DNA of 64,000 bases from Hallella bergensis DSM 17361 (GCF_000160535.1 NZ_GG704784.1:105039-169038), one strand, 5' to 3'. Counted from the first letter of the stretch, positions 1-11,516 are shown. The notes: generated by a model not told the origin, from the letters alone. Made by a program: numbers and translations.

Positions 1-2809
<2,809 letters not shown>

Positions 2810-2916
2810 ATTGTGTTGTGTTTGTTGGTTTTTGGCGGACTGGTCGGATGTGTTGGGACAGGCCTGACGGGTCTGACCGCCCCGACCCAAGCCGATGCTC
2901 GCCATGCTGCGAGGGG

Positions 2917-3636
2917 CTATGGACGACTGCTGCCCTCCATAAAGCCCCTCAACAGGTTGACGTCGCGCTTGATACTGAACTTCCGGCCGTCGGCTCCTTT
3001 GGCCTTGACCAGAACATAATACACACCTTGTTTCACGTCCTTGCCTTTGTATTTGCCGTCCCATCCGCCTGCGGGGTCGGTCCACGAATACAGTTTCTGT
3101 CCCCAGCGGTTGAAGATTGTGGCTTCAAACTCCACAATGCTGCGGTAGCCTTCCTTGGCCTTGTAGATATCGTTGATACCATCGCCGTTGGGCGAGAACG
3201 CATTGGGCATGTCGAGCTTGCTCTCGGATATGGTCACCGTGAGCGGCGAGCCCTCCGAACGCCAGTATTCATCCGTGTAGGCCACACTGTCGGCGCCCTG
3301 GGTGAAGATGGCCCACAGTTCCACGCTGTGTGCCCCGGCCTTGGTGAAGGTGTAGGTTGTGTTCTCCTCGTATCGCTTGAGATACACCTGGTCGCGCTTC
3401 CCCTCCTCGTAGAAGTGCCATTCGTAGTGAGCCGCCCATCCGCCCGTGTTTTCGGCATTGGCCTTGAAGGTCACGGTGAGCGGCGCCGACTCGGATATGG
3501 CTGTTTCGCTCAGCTCGTTGCCCTCGCTGTCGGTGTAGGTGGCCGTGGGCGAGATGATGGGCAACGCGCCTTGTCCCCTCGCCGCTACCGACGAGAGCAC
3601 CAAGAGTATCGTAAAAAGGGAAAGCCTGATTTTCAT
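2917..3636 (-). CDS. Secreted protein with gliding-motility/T9SS-type C-terminal domain
   Basis: A 239-residue protein with a signal peptide (MKIRLSLFTILLVLSSVAARG), a PKD-like middle region and a C-terminal module containing NAFSPNGDGINDIY and FNRWGQKLYSW, ending in the KQGVYYVLVKA strand pattern. That pattern marks the gliding-motility-associated C-terminal domain (CHU_C type) found on T9SS cargo, so export across the outer membrane is inferred. An ORF extends to 3678, but a -7 element (TATCTTTG, reverse strand 3658-3665) lies inside the extension, so ATG 3636 is preferred. Substrate or partner is unknown. Confidence 0.85.
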   Translation of the reverse strand: MKIRLSLFTILLVLSSVAARGQGALPIISPTATYTDSEGNELSETAISESAPLTVTFKANAENTGGWAAHYEWHFYEEGKRDQVYLKRYEENTTYTFTKAGAHSVELWAIFTQGADSVAYTDEYWRSEGSPLTVTISESKLDMPNAFSPNGDGINDIYKAKEGYRSIVEFEATIFNRWGQKLYSWTDPAGGWDGKYKGKDVKQGVYYVLVKAKGADGRKFSIKRDVNLLRGFMEGSSRP

Positions 3637-3657
3637 CTTTGCAAAAAGTTGATTATG

Positions 3658-3665
3658 CAAAGATA
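3658..3665 (-). promoter_or_regulatory. Bacteroidetes -7 promoter element for the T9SS-type gene
   Basis: TATCTTTG, matching the TAnnTTTG consensus, 22 nt before ATG 3636. It rules out the upstream in-frame start. Confidence 0.6.
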
Positions 3666-3807
3666 ACGCTTTTTGCACGAAAAAGGTGTGCCCCGGGAGT
3701 TAAAAGTTATTATTAGCACCCCAACCGAGCTGACGGCAAGTTTCGGCAGCCCAACTGATTACAAATCATACAGAAGTCGTCGGGCGAAATGCTCCCATGA
3801 GCGCTTG

Positions 3808-4122
3808 TCAGCTGTGCTGCTTGTCGCAGTTCTGCTCCTGCTCGTAGTTCACCGAAGCATCTACGTCGCCACGAAGGGCGCTGCGGAGATCATGCCAATC
3901 CTGAAACCCGGCAAAGAGTGCCAGCCTGTTCAGGGTGCTAGCCGACGGTTTGCGCCTGCCCGCCAAGACATCCCACAACCTTCTGAGCGAGGCTTTGCTC
4001 AGGTTGATATGGTGTCTGGACAGTGCCACAGAAACCTGATCCAAATCAGCAGACAGCTGTTGCGGCTCCTGCTTCATTCTCCTGCCAACCTCGGCCAGGA
4101 GAATGCTCAAATCTCTCTTCAT
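3808..4122 (-). CDS. Small basic protein, possible helix-turn-helix, function unknown
   Basis: 104 residues. No family could be named. The middle segment (LSKASLRRLWDVLAGRR then PSASTLNRLALFAGF) has the spacing of a lambda-repressor-like helix-turn-helix: a helix, a turn, a basic recognition-like helix and an AGF/DW tail. A DNA-binding role is therefore a guess from pattern only. It has no signal peptide and no membrane segment. It stands alone, divergent from the sigma factor across the repeat-rich region 4123-4816. Confidence 0.6.
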   Translation of the reverse strand: MKRDLSILLAEVGRRMKQEPQQLSADLDQVSVALSRHHINLSKASLRRLWDVLAGRRKPSASTLNRLALFAGFQDWHDLRSALRGDVDASVNYEQEQNCDKQHS

Positions 4123-4224
4123 TTTTTATAACCAACAAATCCTAATTTTGTCGCTGCAAAGTTAGTGATTATTTTCATCATGCGCTCTTCTTTTGCCATG
4201 AAATATTCATGAAGTTTTGATGTC

Positions 4225-4610
4225 AGATTTTTTTGTCTTAAAACGGGGTCTCCGTTCTGCTCATTCTAGCGCGCAGAAGTCGTCTTTCAGGCGTAAATTT
4301 CTGCGCATCATTGCCCAAAATTGCGCAGCGAAGGTCTCAAAAATTTCGTCGTCCTGCCGTTAAGCCCTGATGGCAGCGCGACTACAGCCCAACGGCACCA
4401 TGAGTAAGCCTCATCCGTCTGGCGATTCGAGCCTAACCGCAATGCGATTCGATATGCCATCGCGGGCGATCTCAATGGCACCAGAAACGCCTTTTTGCTA
4501 AACCTTTGACTGTCAACGAATTAAAAACCACCGTATTTTGGACGTATTTTGGGCGACCGCCTTTTTATTTTCAAATACGCGAAGCATTCGAGGGCTTTTG
4601 TCAATAAAAA
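4225..4610 (+). repeat. Dispersed intergenic element, copy 1 (box end to the right)
   Basis: Non-coding stretch in the divergent region before the sigma factor. From about 4360 to 4500 it shows degenerate units of about 22 bp beginning GCGATT (GCGATTCGAGCCTAACCGCA at 4422, then GCGATTCGATATGCC). It ends with the box TTTTCAAATACGCGAAGCAT at 4568-4587, identical over 20 bp to the inverse of 40832-40851. Related copies are at about 33165, 40805, 51238 and 63508. Confidence 0.75.
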
Positions 4611-4691
4611 TACCAACACGCAAGGCTTGCGGATGATACGCGCATATGGCATCTTTAGGGTTGGGCTATTGCTTCTTTTCAGTTTTGTCTT

Positions 4692-4699
4692 TAACTTTG
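4692..4699 (+). promoter_or_regulatory. -7 promoter element for the sigma factor operon
   Basis: TAACTTTG fits TAnnTTTG. It lies downstream of the ATG at 4646, so that longer ORF start is unlikely and 4817 is favoured. Confidence 0.5.
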
Positions 4700-4816
4700 T
4701 CGAACAATGACGAGACCTTCAAGGTACCCGTGGATATTTACATGATGGAAAATTTGCGGGGGTGGGCATGCAAGGTTTTCAGCATGTTTGCGTTTAATGG
4801 ACAGAAGTATCATCTG

Positions 4817-5377
4817 ATGAGACACGTACCAGCAGACAGGGAGGAAAGGATTGTCAGCTTGTTCCGACAGGGTAATGCCTTGGCGATGGAGATGCTGTAT
4901 GCCGACTATGCCAGTTATCTCACGGGAGTTTGCGCACGATATATCCGCAACGATGACGACCTAAAGGATGTGTTGCAAGAAGGATTCATCAAGATTTTCA
5001 CACAGATAGACCGGTTCGAATACCGTGGGAAGGGGTCGCTGCGCGCATGGGCAAGCCGGATCATGGTGAACGAAAGCCTGCAAGCTTTGCGCCGTCAGAA
5101 GCAGCTTACCTGCCCCCTGCCGGAGGACATGATGCCCGACTTGCCCGATGAAGAGCCCGACACCGACGGACTGGAAGCGGATACGCTGGTGCGCCTCATC
5201 AGGAAACTGCCCGACGGTTACCGCGCTGTGCTCAACCTCTATGTCCTTGAGGGGAAGAGCCACAAGGAGATTGCGCAGCTACTCGGCATCAAGCCCGACA
5301 GTTCGGCATCGCAACTACACCGTGCCAAAAACATGCTGGCACAACTCATCAAGAATCATCAAGGAGGTAAGTTATGA
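4817..5377 (+). CDS. RNA polymerase sigma-70 family (ECF-like) factor
   Basis: 186 residues from ATG 4817 (MRHVPADREERIVSLF). Region 2 is visible as YADYASYLTGVCARYI, followed by DDLKDVLQEGFIKIF and FEYRGKGSLRAWASRIMVNE. Region 4 is visible as LPDGYRAVLNLYVLEGKSHKEIAQLLGI, ending SSASQLHRAKNML, the -35-recognition helix-turn-helix. The open frame extends to 4646, but a promoter -7 element at 4692-4699 lies inside that extension. The stop overlaps the next start (ATGA, 4 bp), implying translational coupling to the membrane beta-barrel protein, which is probably its regulator. Target genes cannot be told from this window. Confidence 0.9.
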   Translation: MRHVPADREERIVSLFRQGNALAMEMLYADYASYLTGVCARYIRNDDDLKDVLQEGFIKIFTQIDRFEYRGKGSLRAWASRIMVNESLQALRRQKQLTCPLPEDMMPDLPDEEPDTDGLEADTLVRLIRKLPDGYRAVLNLYVLEGKSHKEIAQLLGIKPDSSASQLHRAKNMLAQLIKNHQGGKL

Positions 5378-6690
5378 ACGATAAATGGATGAAAGACCTG
5401 AGGCGACTCGGCGATCAATACCGCCAGACGCCACCCGAGGGACTGCTTGGCGACATCAAACGGGTGATGGCAGCCCGCGGTCTTGAGCCCGCCTTGGCGG
5501 AAACGCATGCGAAAGCGGTGCCCCTGTGGCGGCGTGTGGCCGTCGCGGCGGCCATTGCAGTCCTGCTGGGCGTGGGCACAATAGGCTATTTGACCTACGA
5601 CGGCGACCCGAAGCCAATGGCTTCAGCCGGCTCCGGAGGGGAGAAGGCCATGGCATCTGCGGCTGGAAAGGCACCGCAGACAACGTCTTCACCGCGCCTC
5701 GACACCGCACCCGATGCGCTCCTGCAGAGTGAATCGCAGGTGAAGCGCGCCCCACGGAGCCTCGGCGGCCGTGTGCTGGCTGTGGCAGCAGACGCGAAAG
5801 AAGTGCTGGGTCTGAAGGCTACCGGTCATGCCGACAACGAGTCGGAGCCGCTTGTGGCTCAAACCGGAAACGACACGCGGGAAGTCTCCGCGGGCGAAAG
5901 CAGGCGTAACACCGTGTCTCCCTCGACCCGTCAGCCTGCCACCACGCGTCGCAGCCACGTCGCCGCGAGCTCCTTCGGCTCCTCCCGACGCTCGCCCTGG
6001 GGAATCGGCATGTACTACGGTGGGCAGCCGTCCATGCAAACATCAGTCCGTGACGGTAGCAACACGATCATGTCGTTGCCGGCTTCCGACTGCAAGTATT
6101 CCACCGAACTCTCCCAAGACGATGCTCAAAGACTGGCCGTGGCCAACGTTCCACCCATCGTGCACGAGAAACACCACCGCCCCATCAAGGTGGGCGTGTC
6201 GCTGGAATACCGTCTGTCTGACCGCTGGAGCCTGCAATCGGGCATCACCTACAGCCGACTGACCTCCGACTTGACCGAGGAAAGTCCCTCGGCCGTGCGT
6301 ACAACCAGACAGAAACTCCACTACATCGGCATTCCCGTCAGCCTGAGTTACAGCGTTTGGCAAACCCCACACCTGAACGTTTACGTCAAGGGCGGGGGCG
6401 GAATCGAGCAACTCGTCAAGGGCGAATCCATCACACAACGGGTGTCCGAAACGTCATCCGAACCACGCAAAACGACCGATTTGAGCGAGCATCGGCCGGT
6501 GTTCAGCACTCATGCTGCCGCCGGGGTGGAATACCAACCGGCCAAACTGGTCAGCTTCTTTGCCGAACCCGGCGCCGAGTTCTATTTCAAGAACGGCAGT
6601 GGAATCAAGTCTTCCTATACCGATAAGCCGCTGAACTTCAACCTCAACGTGGGTGTGAGGATGAAGTTGGACACGAGAGTCGGAAGATAA
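5374..6690 (+). CDS. Membrane-anchored outer-membrane-type beta-barrel protein, putative sigma partner
   Basis: 438 residues, coupled to the sigma gene. The N-terminal ~48 residues are soluble and charged. One hydrophobic helix follows (VAVAAAIAVLLGVGTIGYL, about 51-69). Residues ~75-220 are low-complexity and Ser/Ala/Arg-rich. The C-terminal ~190 residues have alternating beta-strands (VGVSLEYRLSDRWSLQSGI, LHYIGIPVSLSYSVW, LNFNLNVGVRMKL) typical of small outer membrane beta-barrel/PorT-like domains. Position and N-terminal architecture resemble an anti-sigma factor, which is inference. A single inner-membrane helix fused to a barrel-like domain is a peculiar topology. Confidence 0.8.
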   Translation: MNDKWMKDLRRLGDQYRQTPPEGLLGDIKRVMAARGLEPALAETHAKAVPLWRRVAVAAAIAVLLGVGTIGYLTYDGDPKPMASAGSGGEKAMASAAGKAPQTTSSPRLDTAPDALLQSESQVKRAPRSLGGRVLAVAADAKEVLGLKATGHADNESEPLVAQTGNDTREVSAGESRRNTVSPSTRQPATTRRSHVAASSFGSSRRSPWGIGMYYGGQPSMQTSVRDGSNTIMSLPASDCKYSTELSQDDAQRLAVANVPPIVHEKHHRPIKVGVSLEYRLSDRWSLQSGITYSRLTSDLTEESPSAVRTTRQKLHYIGIPVSLSYSVWQTPHLNVYVKGGGGIEQLVKGESITQRVSETSSEPRKTTDLSEHRPVFSTHAAAGVEYQPAKLVSFFAEPGAEFYFKNGSGIKSSYTDKPLNFNLNVGVRMKLDTRVGR

Positions 6691-6722
6691 TCAACAAGAA
6701 CACGGCGGACACGCCAAGACAA

Positions 6723-6755
6723 CAATTGCCGGATGCATCTCACGCATCCGGCAAT
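6723..6755. terminator. Bidirectional terminator hairpin
   Basis: Perfect 13-bp stem (AATTGCCGGATGC with its complement) around a 7-nt loop, between the convergent barrel gene and the lipid kinase gene. Confidence 0.75.
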
Positions 6756-6785
6756 TTCGGTCTTGGGCAAAGGCTGCGACGGGGG

Positions 6786-7829
6786 TTAGATGCCCGGCAG
6801 ACGCCTTTCTATCTTTTTCTGTATAAACCGGGCAAGGGCCATACCCCGCTTCGTCCTTCTGGCGATATCCGAGCGCACCGCGTTGATTCCATTAAAGAGG
6901 TCGGCTGCGGCAGTCTGTATGGCGTTGGGTTTGCGCTGTTGCTTGTTGCCCTCGGCATTGACAATGATGCGTATGCCTTTTCTTTCGAGGTGCACATCAA
7001 TGTCCGCCCCCGTCATCACAGGCTCACCATCATAGTGTATAACGCCCGGTTCGGACCGGCGAATTTGCAGGTGTCCGGTTTGGAAAGTCTTGATTTTCGA
7101 ACTCTTGTCGAGTGTCTTGCTAAACATATCGATGGCTATCTGCGGCGCCTCGAGCACATCAAACGGCTCCATGATCACCACATCCATCAGCCCATCACTC
7201 ATCGAAGCCTGCGGAGCGATGTAAGCATTGTTGCCGTATTGCGAGGCGTTGGCACACGAAATCAGGAACGCCTTATGGTTCGTCTTGTCGTTATCCTCAA
7301 TGATTTCGTAGGTTTCGGGTTTATAGCTCACACCTTCTTCAAGCACCTTTTGGATATAGGATATCGGCCCACGCTTTCCCGCCTCGGCAAACTTCTGGCT
7401 GACAAAGGCATCGAACCCCATGCCGCAGGTGCAGAAAAATGGGTAATCGTTGATCACACCGTAGTCGAGTTCGCGAATCTTGCAACGGTTGATGATGTCC
7501 ATGCTCTTCTTGAAATTCATCGGAATCAAGAGGTGTCGGGCAAGTCCGTTGCCCGAGCCGTAGGGTATGATACCCAATGCGGTGGATGTGTGGACAAGAC
7601 CACTGCCCACCTCGTTCACCGTACCGTCGCCTCCTACAGCCACCACCACATGCACACCGCGGTCGGCAGCCTGCGCGGCCAGTTCCTTGGCATGACCCGC
7701 ATACTCCGTGAACTTGATGTCGACATCGAACTTTTCATGGTCTATATATTTCTCTATCTCCCCGGGAAGACGATTCTTAGCCGTCGTCCCCGAAATCGGA
7801 TTGATAATAAACAGTATCGACTTCTTCAT
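6786..7829 (-). CDS. Diacylglycerol kinase family lipid kinase
   Basis: 347 residues. ATP-dependent lipid kinase of the DAGK/YegS/sphingosine-kinase fold: N-terminal FIINPISGTTAKN, glycine-rich catalytic motif VGGDGTVNEVGSGL, then IPYGSGNGLARHL, and C-terminal IHYDGEPVMTGADIDVHLERKGI. Start 7829 (MKKSILFIINP) is chosen because a -7 element (TAAATTTG) at 7850-7857 lies inside the longer ORF. It is divergent from serine palmitoyltransferase. Bacteroidetes kinases of this fold can phosphorylate sphingoid bases or ceramides, so a sphingolipid substrate is a reasonable inference, with diacylglycerol the alternative. Confidence 0.9.
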   Translation of the reverse strand: MKKSILFIINPISGTTAKNRLPGEIEKYIDHEKFDVDIKFTEYAGHAKELAAQAADRGVHVVVAVGGDGTVNEVGSGLVHTSTALGIIPYGSGNGLARHLLIPMNFKKSMDIINRCKIRELDYGVINDYPFFCTCGMGFDAFVSQKFAEAGKRGPISYIQKVLEEGVSYKPETYEIIEDNDKTNHKAFLISCANASQYGNNAYIAPQASMSDGLMDVVIMEPFDVLEAPQIAIDMFSKTLDKSSKIKTFQTGHLQIRRSEPGVIHYDGEPVMTGADIDVHLERKGIRIIVNAEGNKQQRKPNAIQTAAADLFNGINAVRSDIARRTKRGMALARFIQKKIERRLPGI

Positions 7830-7849
7830 GCCATGAGAATTAAGTGACG

Positions 7850-7857
7850 CAAATTTA
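7850..7857 (-). promoter_or_regulatory. -7 element for the lipid kinase
   Basis: TAAATTTG on the reverse strand, 20 nt before ATG 7829, in the kinase/spt divergent region. Confidence 0.5.
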
Positions 7858-7951
7858 GTCATTTTACTGTGATAAATATACGAATAACCCGCTGAATTTT
7901 ACAAATTAAACGATTTATCCCTTTTTTAGTCGCGATATTAGTTCTTTTTTG

Positions 7952-7959
7952 TATCTTTG
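7952..7959 (+). promoter_or_regulatory. -7 element for spt
   Basis: TATCTTTG, an exact consensus, 47 nt before ATG 8007. Confidence 0.65.
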
Positions 7960-8006
7960 CAGCCTATTTATAACATCTGTAGAGATTTCTACACCTATTT
8001 ATCAAA

Positions 8007-9194
8007 ATGGGACAATTACAGGAAAAGTATAAAAACTATCGCGAGCCACAGCGTTATATGGAGGCTGGCGTATATCCCTATTTTAGAGAAATTACCAGTA
8101 AACAAGGACCCGAAGTCACCATGGGCGGACATCACGTGCTGATGTTCGGCAGCAATGCCTACACGGGACTGACAGGCGACGAGCGCGTCATCGAGGCCGC
8201 CGGGCAAGCCCTGAAGAAATATGGCTCCGGGTGTGCAGGCAGCCGCTTCCTCAACGGAACCCTCGACCTGCATGTGCAGCTGGAGAAAGAGCTCGCCACG
8301 TTTGTACACAAGGACGATGTGCTGTGCTTCCCCACGGGTTTCACCGTAAATTCCGGTGTGATTCCGGCCGTTGTGGGACGCGGCGACTACATCATCTGCG
8401 ACGACCGCGACCATGCCTCCATCGTGGATGGGCGGCGCCTGAGTTTCGCCACGCAACTACGCTACAAGCACAACGACATGGACGACTTGGAGCGCGTGCT
8501 TCAGAAACTCCCGAAAGAGGCCATTAAGCTGATTGTGGCCGACGGTGTTTTCTCTATGGAAGGTGACCTCTGCAAGCTGCCCGAAATCGTGGAACTGAAA
8601 CATAAGTACAACTGTTCGATCATGATCGACGAGGCTCACGGCCTCGGGGTGTTTGGAAAGCAGGGCCGGGGCGTGTGCCATCACTTCGGCCTTCAGGACG
8701 AGGTAGACCTCATCATGGGCACTTTCTCGAAAAGCTTGGCCTCGATCGGTGGATTCATCGCTGGCGATGCCGACACCATCAACTATCTTCGCCACACGTC
8801 CCGCACCTATATCTTCTCGGCCAGTGACACGCCCGCAGCCACAGCTGCCGCACTGAAGGCGCTTCACATTATCCAGGAAGAGCCGGAGCGCATCGAGCAT
8901 TTGTGGGACGTTACCAACTACGCGCTGAAGCGATTCCGCGAGGAGGGTTTTGAGATTGGCGACACCGAGAGTCCGATTATCCCCCTCTACGTACGCGACA
9001 TCGACAAGACTTTCCTCGTCACCCATCTGGCTTTCGAGGCCGGGGTGTTCATCAACCCCGTCATTCCACCGGCCTGTGCACCGCAGGACACGCTTGTGCG
9101 CTTTGCCCTGATGGCATCGCACACGACCGACCACGTGGAGCGTGGTGTGCAGATTCTGAAGAAAATATTCACAGAGCAGGGAATCATCAAGTAG
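8007..9194 (+). CDS. spt: Serine palmitoyltransferase (alpha-oxoamine synthase family)
   Basis: 395 residues, PLP-dependent. It condenses serine with a long-chain acyl-CoA to 3-ketosphinganine, the first step of sphingolipid synthesis. Family motifs seen: GSGCAGSRFLNGTLDLHVQLE, shared by this family, DDRDHASIVDG, the PLP aspartate in IMIDEAHGLGVFG (about residue 208) and the Schiff-base lysine in GTFSKSLASIGGF (about residue 241). The related enzymes KBL (2-amino-3-ketobutyrate ligase) and BioF have similar motifs. Assignment to Spt rests on the close match to Bacteroides-type Spt and on the neighbouring lipid kinase. It appears monocistronic, with a terminator at 9216-9265. Confidence 0.88.
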   Translation: MGQLQEKYKNYREPQRYMEAGVYPYFREITSKQGPEVTMGGHHVLMFGSNAYTGLTGDERVIEAAGQALKKYGSGCAGSRFLNGTLDLHVQLEKELATFVHKDDVLCFPTGFTVNSGVIPAVVGRGDYIICDDRDHASIVDGRRLSFATQLRYKHNDMDDLERVLQKLPKEAIKLIVADGVFSMEGDLCKLPEIVELKHKYNCSIMIDEAHGLGVFGKQGRGVCHHFGLQDEVDLIMGTFSKSLASIGGFIAGDADTINYLRHTSRTYIFSASDTPAATAAALKALHIIQEEPERIEHLWDVTNYALKRFREEGFEIGDTESPIIPLYVRDIDKTFLVTHLAFEAGVFINPVIPPACAPQDTLVRFALMASHTTDHVERGVQILKKIFTEQGIIK

Positions 9195-9215
9195 TCCCCG
9201 CAGTCGTATAGACCG

Positions 9216-9265
9216 AAACGCAAAGCGCATCTCACGAGTCAAGTCATGAGATGCGCTTTGCGTTT
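9216..9265. terminator. Strong bidirectional terminator hairpin
   Basis: Perfect 19-bp inverted repeat (AAACGCAAAGCGCATCTCA with its complement) around a 12-nt loop, between convergent spt and the His-rich gene. There is no long U tract. Confidence 0.75.
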
Positions 9266-9293
9266 GGCAGAATACGGTGGCCGGCAGCCTACC

Positions 9294-9491
9294 CTACTCG
9301 TTGGTATAAAGCCAAACGACGGCAATGATAATCAGCACCGAGAGGATACATCCCAAGGTGAATAGCACATTGGAAATAATCCGGCGGCGCCTCCTGGCAT
9401 GAAACTGGTTCTGCTTGAAAATATCTGATGCGTCTTGGTGGTGATGATGGTGGTGATGTCTTCTTTCAGTCGTCATACCTGTAATGTTCAT
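9294..9491 (-). CDS. Small His7-containing single-pass membrane protein
   Basis: 65 residues, unrecognised. Three parts are visible: an N-terminal run of seven consecutive histidines (ERRHHHHHHHQD), an Arg cluster (HARRRRRII) and one C-terminal transmembrane helix (VLFTLGCILSVLIIIAVVWLY). The positive-inside rule puts the His run in the cytoplasm. An in-frame ATG at 9476 is an alternative start. The His run suggests metal binding, which is inference. A TAATTTTG -7-like element lies about 20 bp upstream. Confidence 0.7.
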   Translation of the reverse strand: MNITGMTTERRHHHHHHHQDASDIFKQNQFHARRRRRIISNVLFTLGCILSVLIIIAVVWLYTNE

Positions 9492-9678
9492 GCATTTTTC
9501 ATCGATTCTTCGCCAAAATTACAAAAATAGTACAAAAGAAGCCCTATTATTTTGCCATATTTAATAGGAAAGGGTGAAAAATTGCGAACCCCGTCTCATT
9601 TTGGTGCTGTCAACATAGCATCTCACCCTATCCCTCACAAAACTGTAAGGGAATGGCCAACAAATGCTGCAACACGCT

Positions 9679-10128
9679 TTACCGTCTATCGTTCTGCTTG
9701 TAGAACGTCAGTTTTTTGGGCAACCTCACCCATTTGCGGTTTCGCGCAATCTTAAGTGTGCTGCCGGCACCCTGCCTCAGCACATACGTGGTGTCGTCGG
9801 TCTGTTCCAGTGTTGCCGTCAAATCCTCACTGCCGTAGTCGTTGATGACTTCCAGCCTGAGGGTGGTGGCATTCTTAATGGCCGATGAGGTGAACAGCCA
9901 CTTACGCCCGTCTTTGTTGTCGCCCAGATAGCCGGGCAACTCCCCATAGATTTCCTGACCAGGCACGATGACGTTCTTCTGGTAGGGGTCGAGACAGATG
10001 TAGACGTCGTATTCACGGTTGAGGAAGTTGCCTTTGAATGGTTTCGACTCCGCGCCGGCCACAGTTCCTTGAGCCATTGCAGATGCCGACACCATCAGGC
10101 ACACAATTCCCACGATCAGTTTTCTCAT
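9679..10128 (-). CDS. Secreted protein of unknown function (intact paralogue)
   Basis: 149 residues starting MRKLIVGIVCLMVSASAMAQ, a clear signal peptide. The mature part contains YDVYICLDPYQKNVIVPGQ, then IYGELPGYLGDNKDGRKWLF, LRLEVINDYGSEDLTATL and a basic C-terminus (KWVRLPKKLTFYKQ). No family is recognised. It is beta-rich and probably periplasmic. A degraded copy with the same block order is at 13039-13487, so the pair arose by duplication and only this copy survives. Confidence 0.75.
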   Translation of the reverse strand: MRKLIVGIVCLMVSASAMAQGTVAGAESKPFKGNFLNREYDVYICLDPYQKNVIVPGQEIYGELPGYLGDNKDGRKWLFTSSAIKNATTLRLEVINDYGSEDLTATLEQTDDTTYVLRQGAGSTLKIARNRKWVRLPKKLTFYKQNDRR

Positions 10129-10211
10129 AGGCACAACAGGTTGACACCTGTGATACTGATATCTGACGCCAAAAAGGCGTACAATATGATCAAAAGTCTT
10201 TGTCCGAATAT

Positions 10212-10445
10212 TTATTTCTTGATTTTAGACCAGACCCACAAGATGATAACAGCACCGATAACGGCCGTAGCGATCTGTCCGATAACACCGTTCCACTCTA
10301 TGCCAACCCAGCCGAGCACGTTGCCACCAACAAAACCACCAACAAGACCCAATAACAAGTCGACCAAACATCCCTGGCCGTCATGACCCATAATTTTACC
10401 GGCTATCAATCCGGCAAGAAGACCTACAATAATTGTCCAAATCAT
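10212..10445 (-). CDS. GlsB/YeaQ/YmgE family small membrane protein
   Basis: 77 residues (MIWTIIVGLLAGLIAGKIMG) with three hydrophobic glycine-rich helices and the central G-rich motif LLGLVGGFVGGNVLG of transglycosylase-associated/GlsB proteins, often stress-linked. Start 10445 is preferred over the longer ORF because a TATCTTTG -7 element lies at 10482-10489. Confidence 0.9.
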   Translation of the reverse strand: MIWTIIVGLLAGLIAGKIMGHDGQGCLVDLLLGLVGGFVGGNVLGWVGIEWNGVIGQIATAVIGAVIILWVWSKIKK

Positions 10446-10481
10446 AATTTCTATTTGTTTAAAAGTTGTTATAAACATGGA

Positions 10482-10489
10482 CAAAGATA
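10482..10489 (-). promoter_or_regulatory. -7 element for the GlsB-like gene
   Basis: TATCTTTG on the reverse strand, about 37 nt before the start. Confidence 0.55.
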
Positions 10490-10531
10490 AGAAAAAAATA
10501 TCAGAATTGTATGATTTCGTCAAATTATTTT

Positions 10532-11516
10532 AGGTTCTTCCGCTTTTCTCGTTGGTCGATGGTAAGTTTCATCGGATAATTTTAGAGATCATATAAAAAA
10601 GAAGCCTAATTCCGTTATATATTAGGATTCACCACAAATCTTAAATATAGAACATGGAACTAAGCTTCTTATATCATGGTTTCGGTATTGACCGCAGTTA
10701 CCATTATCATACTACGGAGTACAAAGATAGCTCAATAGTTTTAAAACTCAAAAGTATTCCGGTAAAGAAAGTAACCTGCCCTCATTGCGGCAGCACGGAA
10801 GTCATACGATATGGTGTGGTCTATCGCAACATACACAATCTTCCCATTGGCAGCAAAAGGACTTTCCTATACCTTACAGTTCAACGCTACCAGTGCAAGA
10901 CGTGTGGAAAAGTACATCAGGCAGACATACCGTTTACTCATGGGCTACACATGTATATGACAAGTTCCATGTGGTTGAGCTTGTAAATGAAGCCGTGAAC
11001 CAAGTCCGCCGTAGCGTGTGGAATCAGGAGAAGAATATGGAGAAGAGGAAGCTGATAAAAGGAACGAGATGGATGCTGTTGTCAAAGTCGTTGGATAAGT
11101 TCGATGAAGCATCAAGGAGACGCTTTACTAACATCCTGACTACAAACGACCCCCCCCTGTTCAAGGCATATTACTTAAAAGAAGACATCGCACAGATATG
11201 GATGCAAAACAACAAGGTGGAGGCTGAGGAACAGTTGCGGTATTGGTGCGACAGGGCCATAGAAAGCAAACTGCCGGCAATGGTTAAAGTAGCTAACACG
11301 CTATTGGCAAAACGGACGGGGATACTTGCCTGGTATGATTGTAAGGTTACAAATGCCATACTTGAGGGGACAAACAACAAGGTGAAGTTGATAAAGAGGA
11401 AAGGCTATGGTTACAGAGATGACGAATACTTCAAATTGCTTCTTTTAGGCATGAAAGATGAAACCGTCAAAACTGAATTAAATTAATGGCGACCAACGAG
11501 AAAAGCGGAAGAACCT
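10532..11516 (+). mobile_element. ISL3-family insertion sequence, internally deleted
   Basis: A 985-bp element bounded by perfect 27-bp terminal inverted repeats at 10532-10558 and 11490-11516 (left end reads AGGTTCTTCCGCTTTTCTCG). No convincing 8-bp target duplication is visible (flanks ATTATTTT and TAAAAAAG). Intact ISL3 elements carry a transposase of about 400 residues or more; here the coding part is shortened and frameshifted, so the copy cannot transpose by itself. Confidence 0.9.
10654..11486 (+). pseudogene. ISL3 transposase, internal deletion with frame change
   Basis: The N-terminal zinc-finger part is intact in one frame (VTCPHCGSTEVIRYG, then YQCKTCGKVHQADIPFTHG). The C-terminal part continues in another frame (VYDKFHVVELVNEAVNQVRR, then EGTNNKVKLIKRKGYGYRDD). 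The helix-turn-helix and the first catalytic Asp segment that normally lie between are missing; the join is near 10935-10960. The protein is non-functional. Confidence 0.85.

Noticed and set aside
7957..8142. 61-codon plus-strand ORF
   Set aside because: Overlaps the spt start in another frame and begins inside the promoter.
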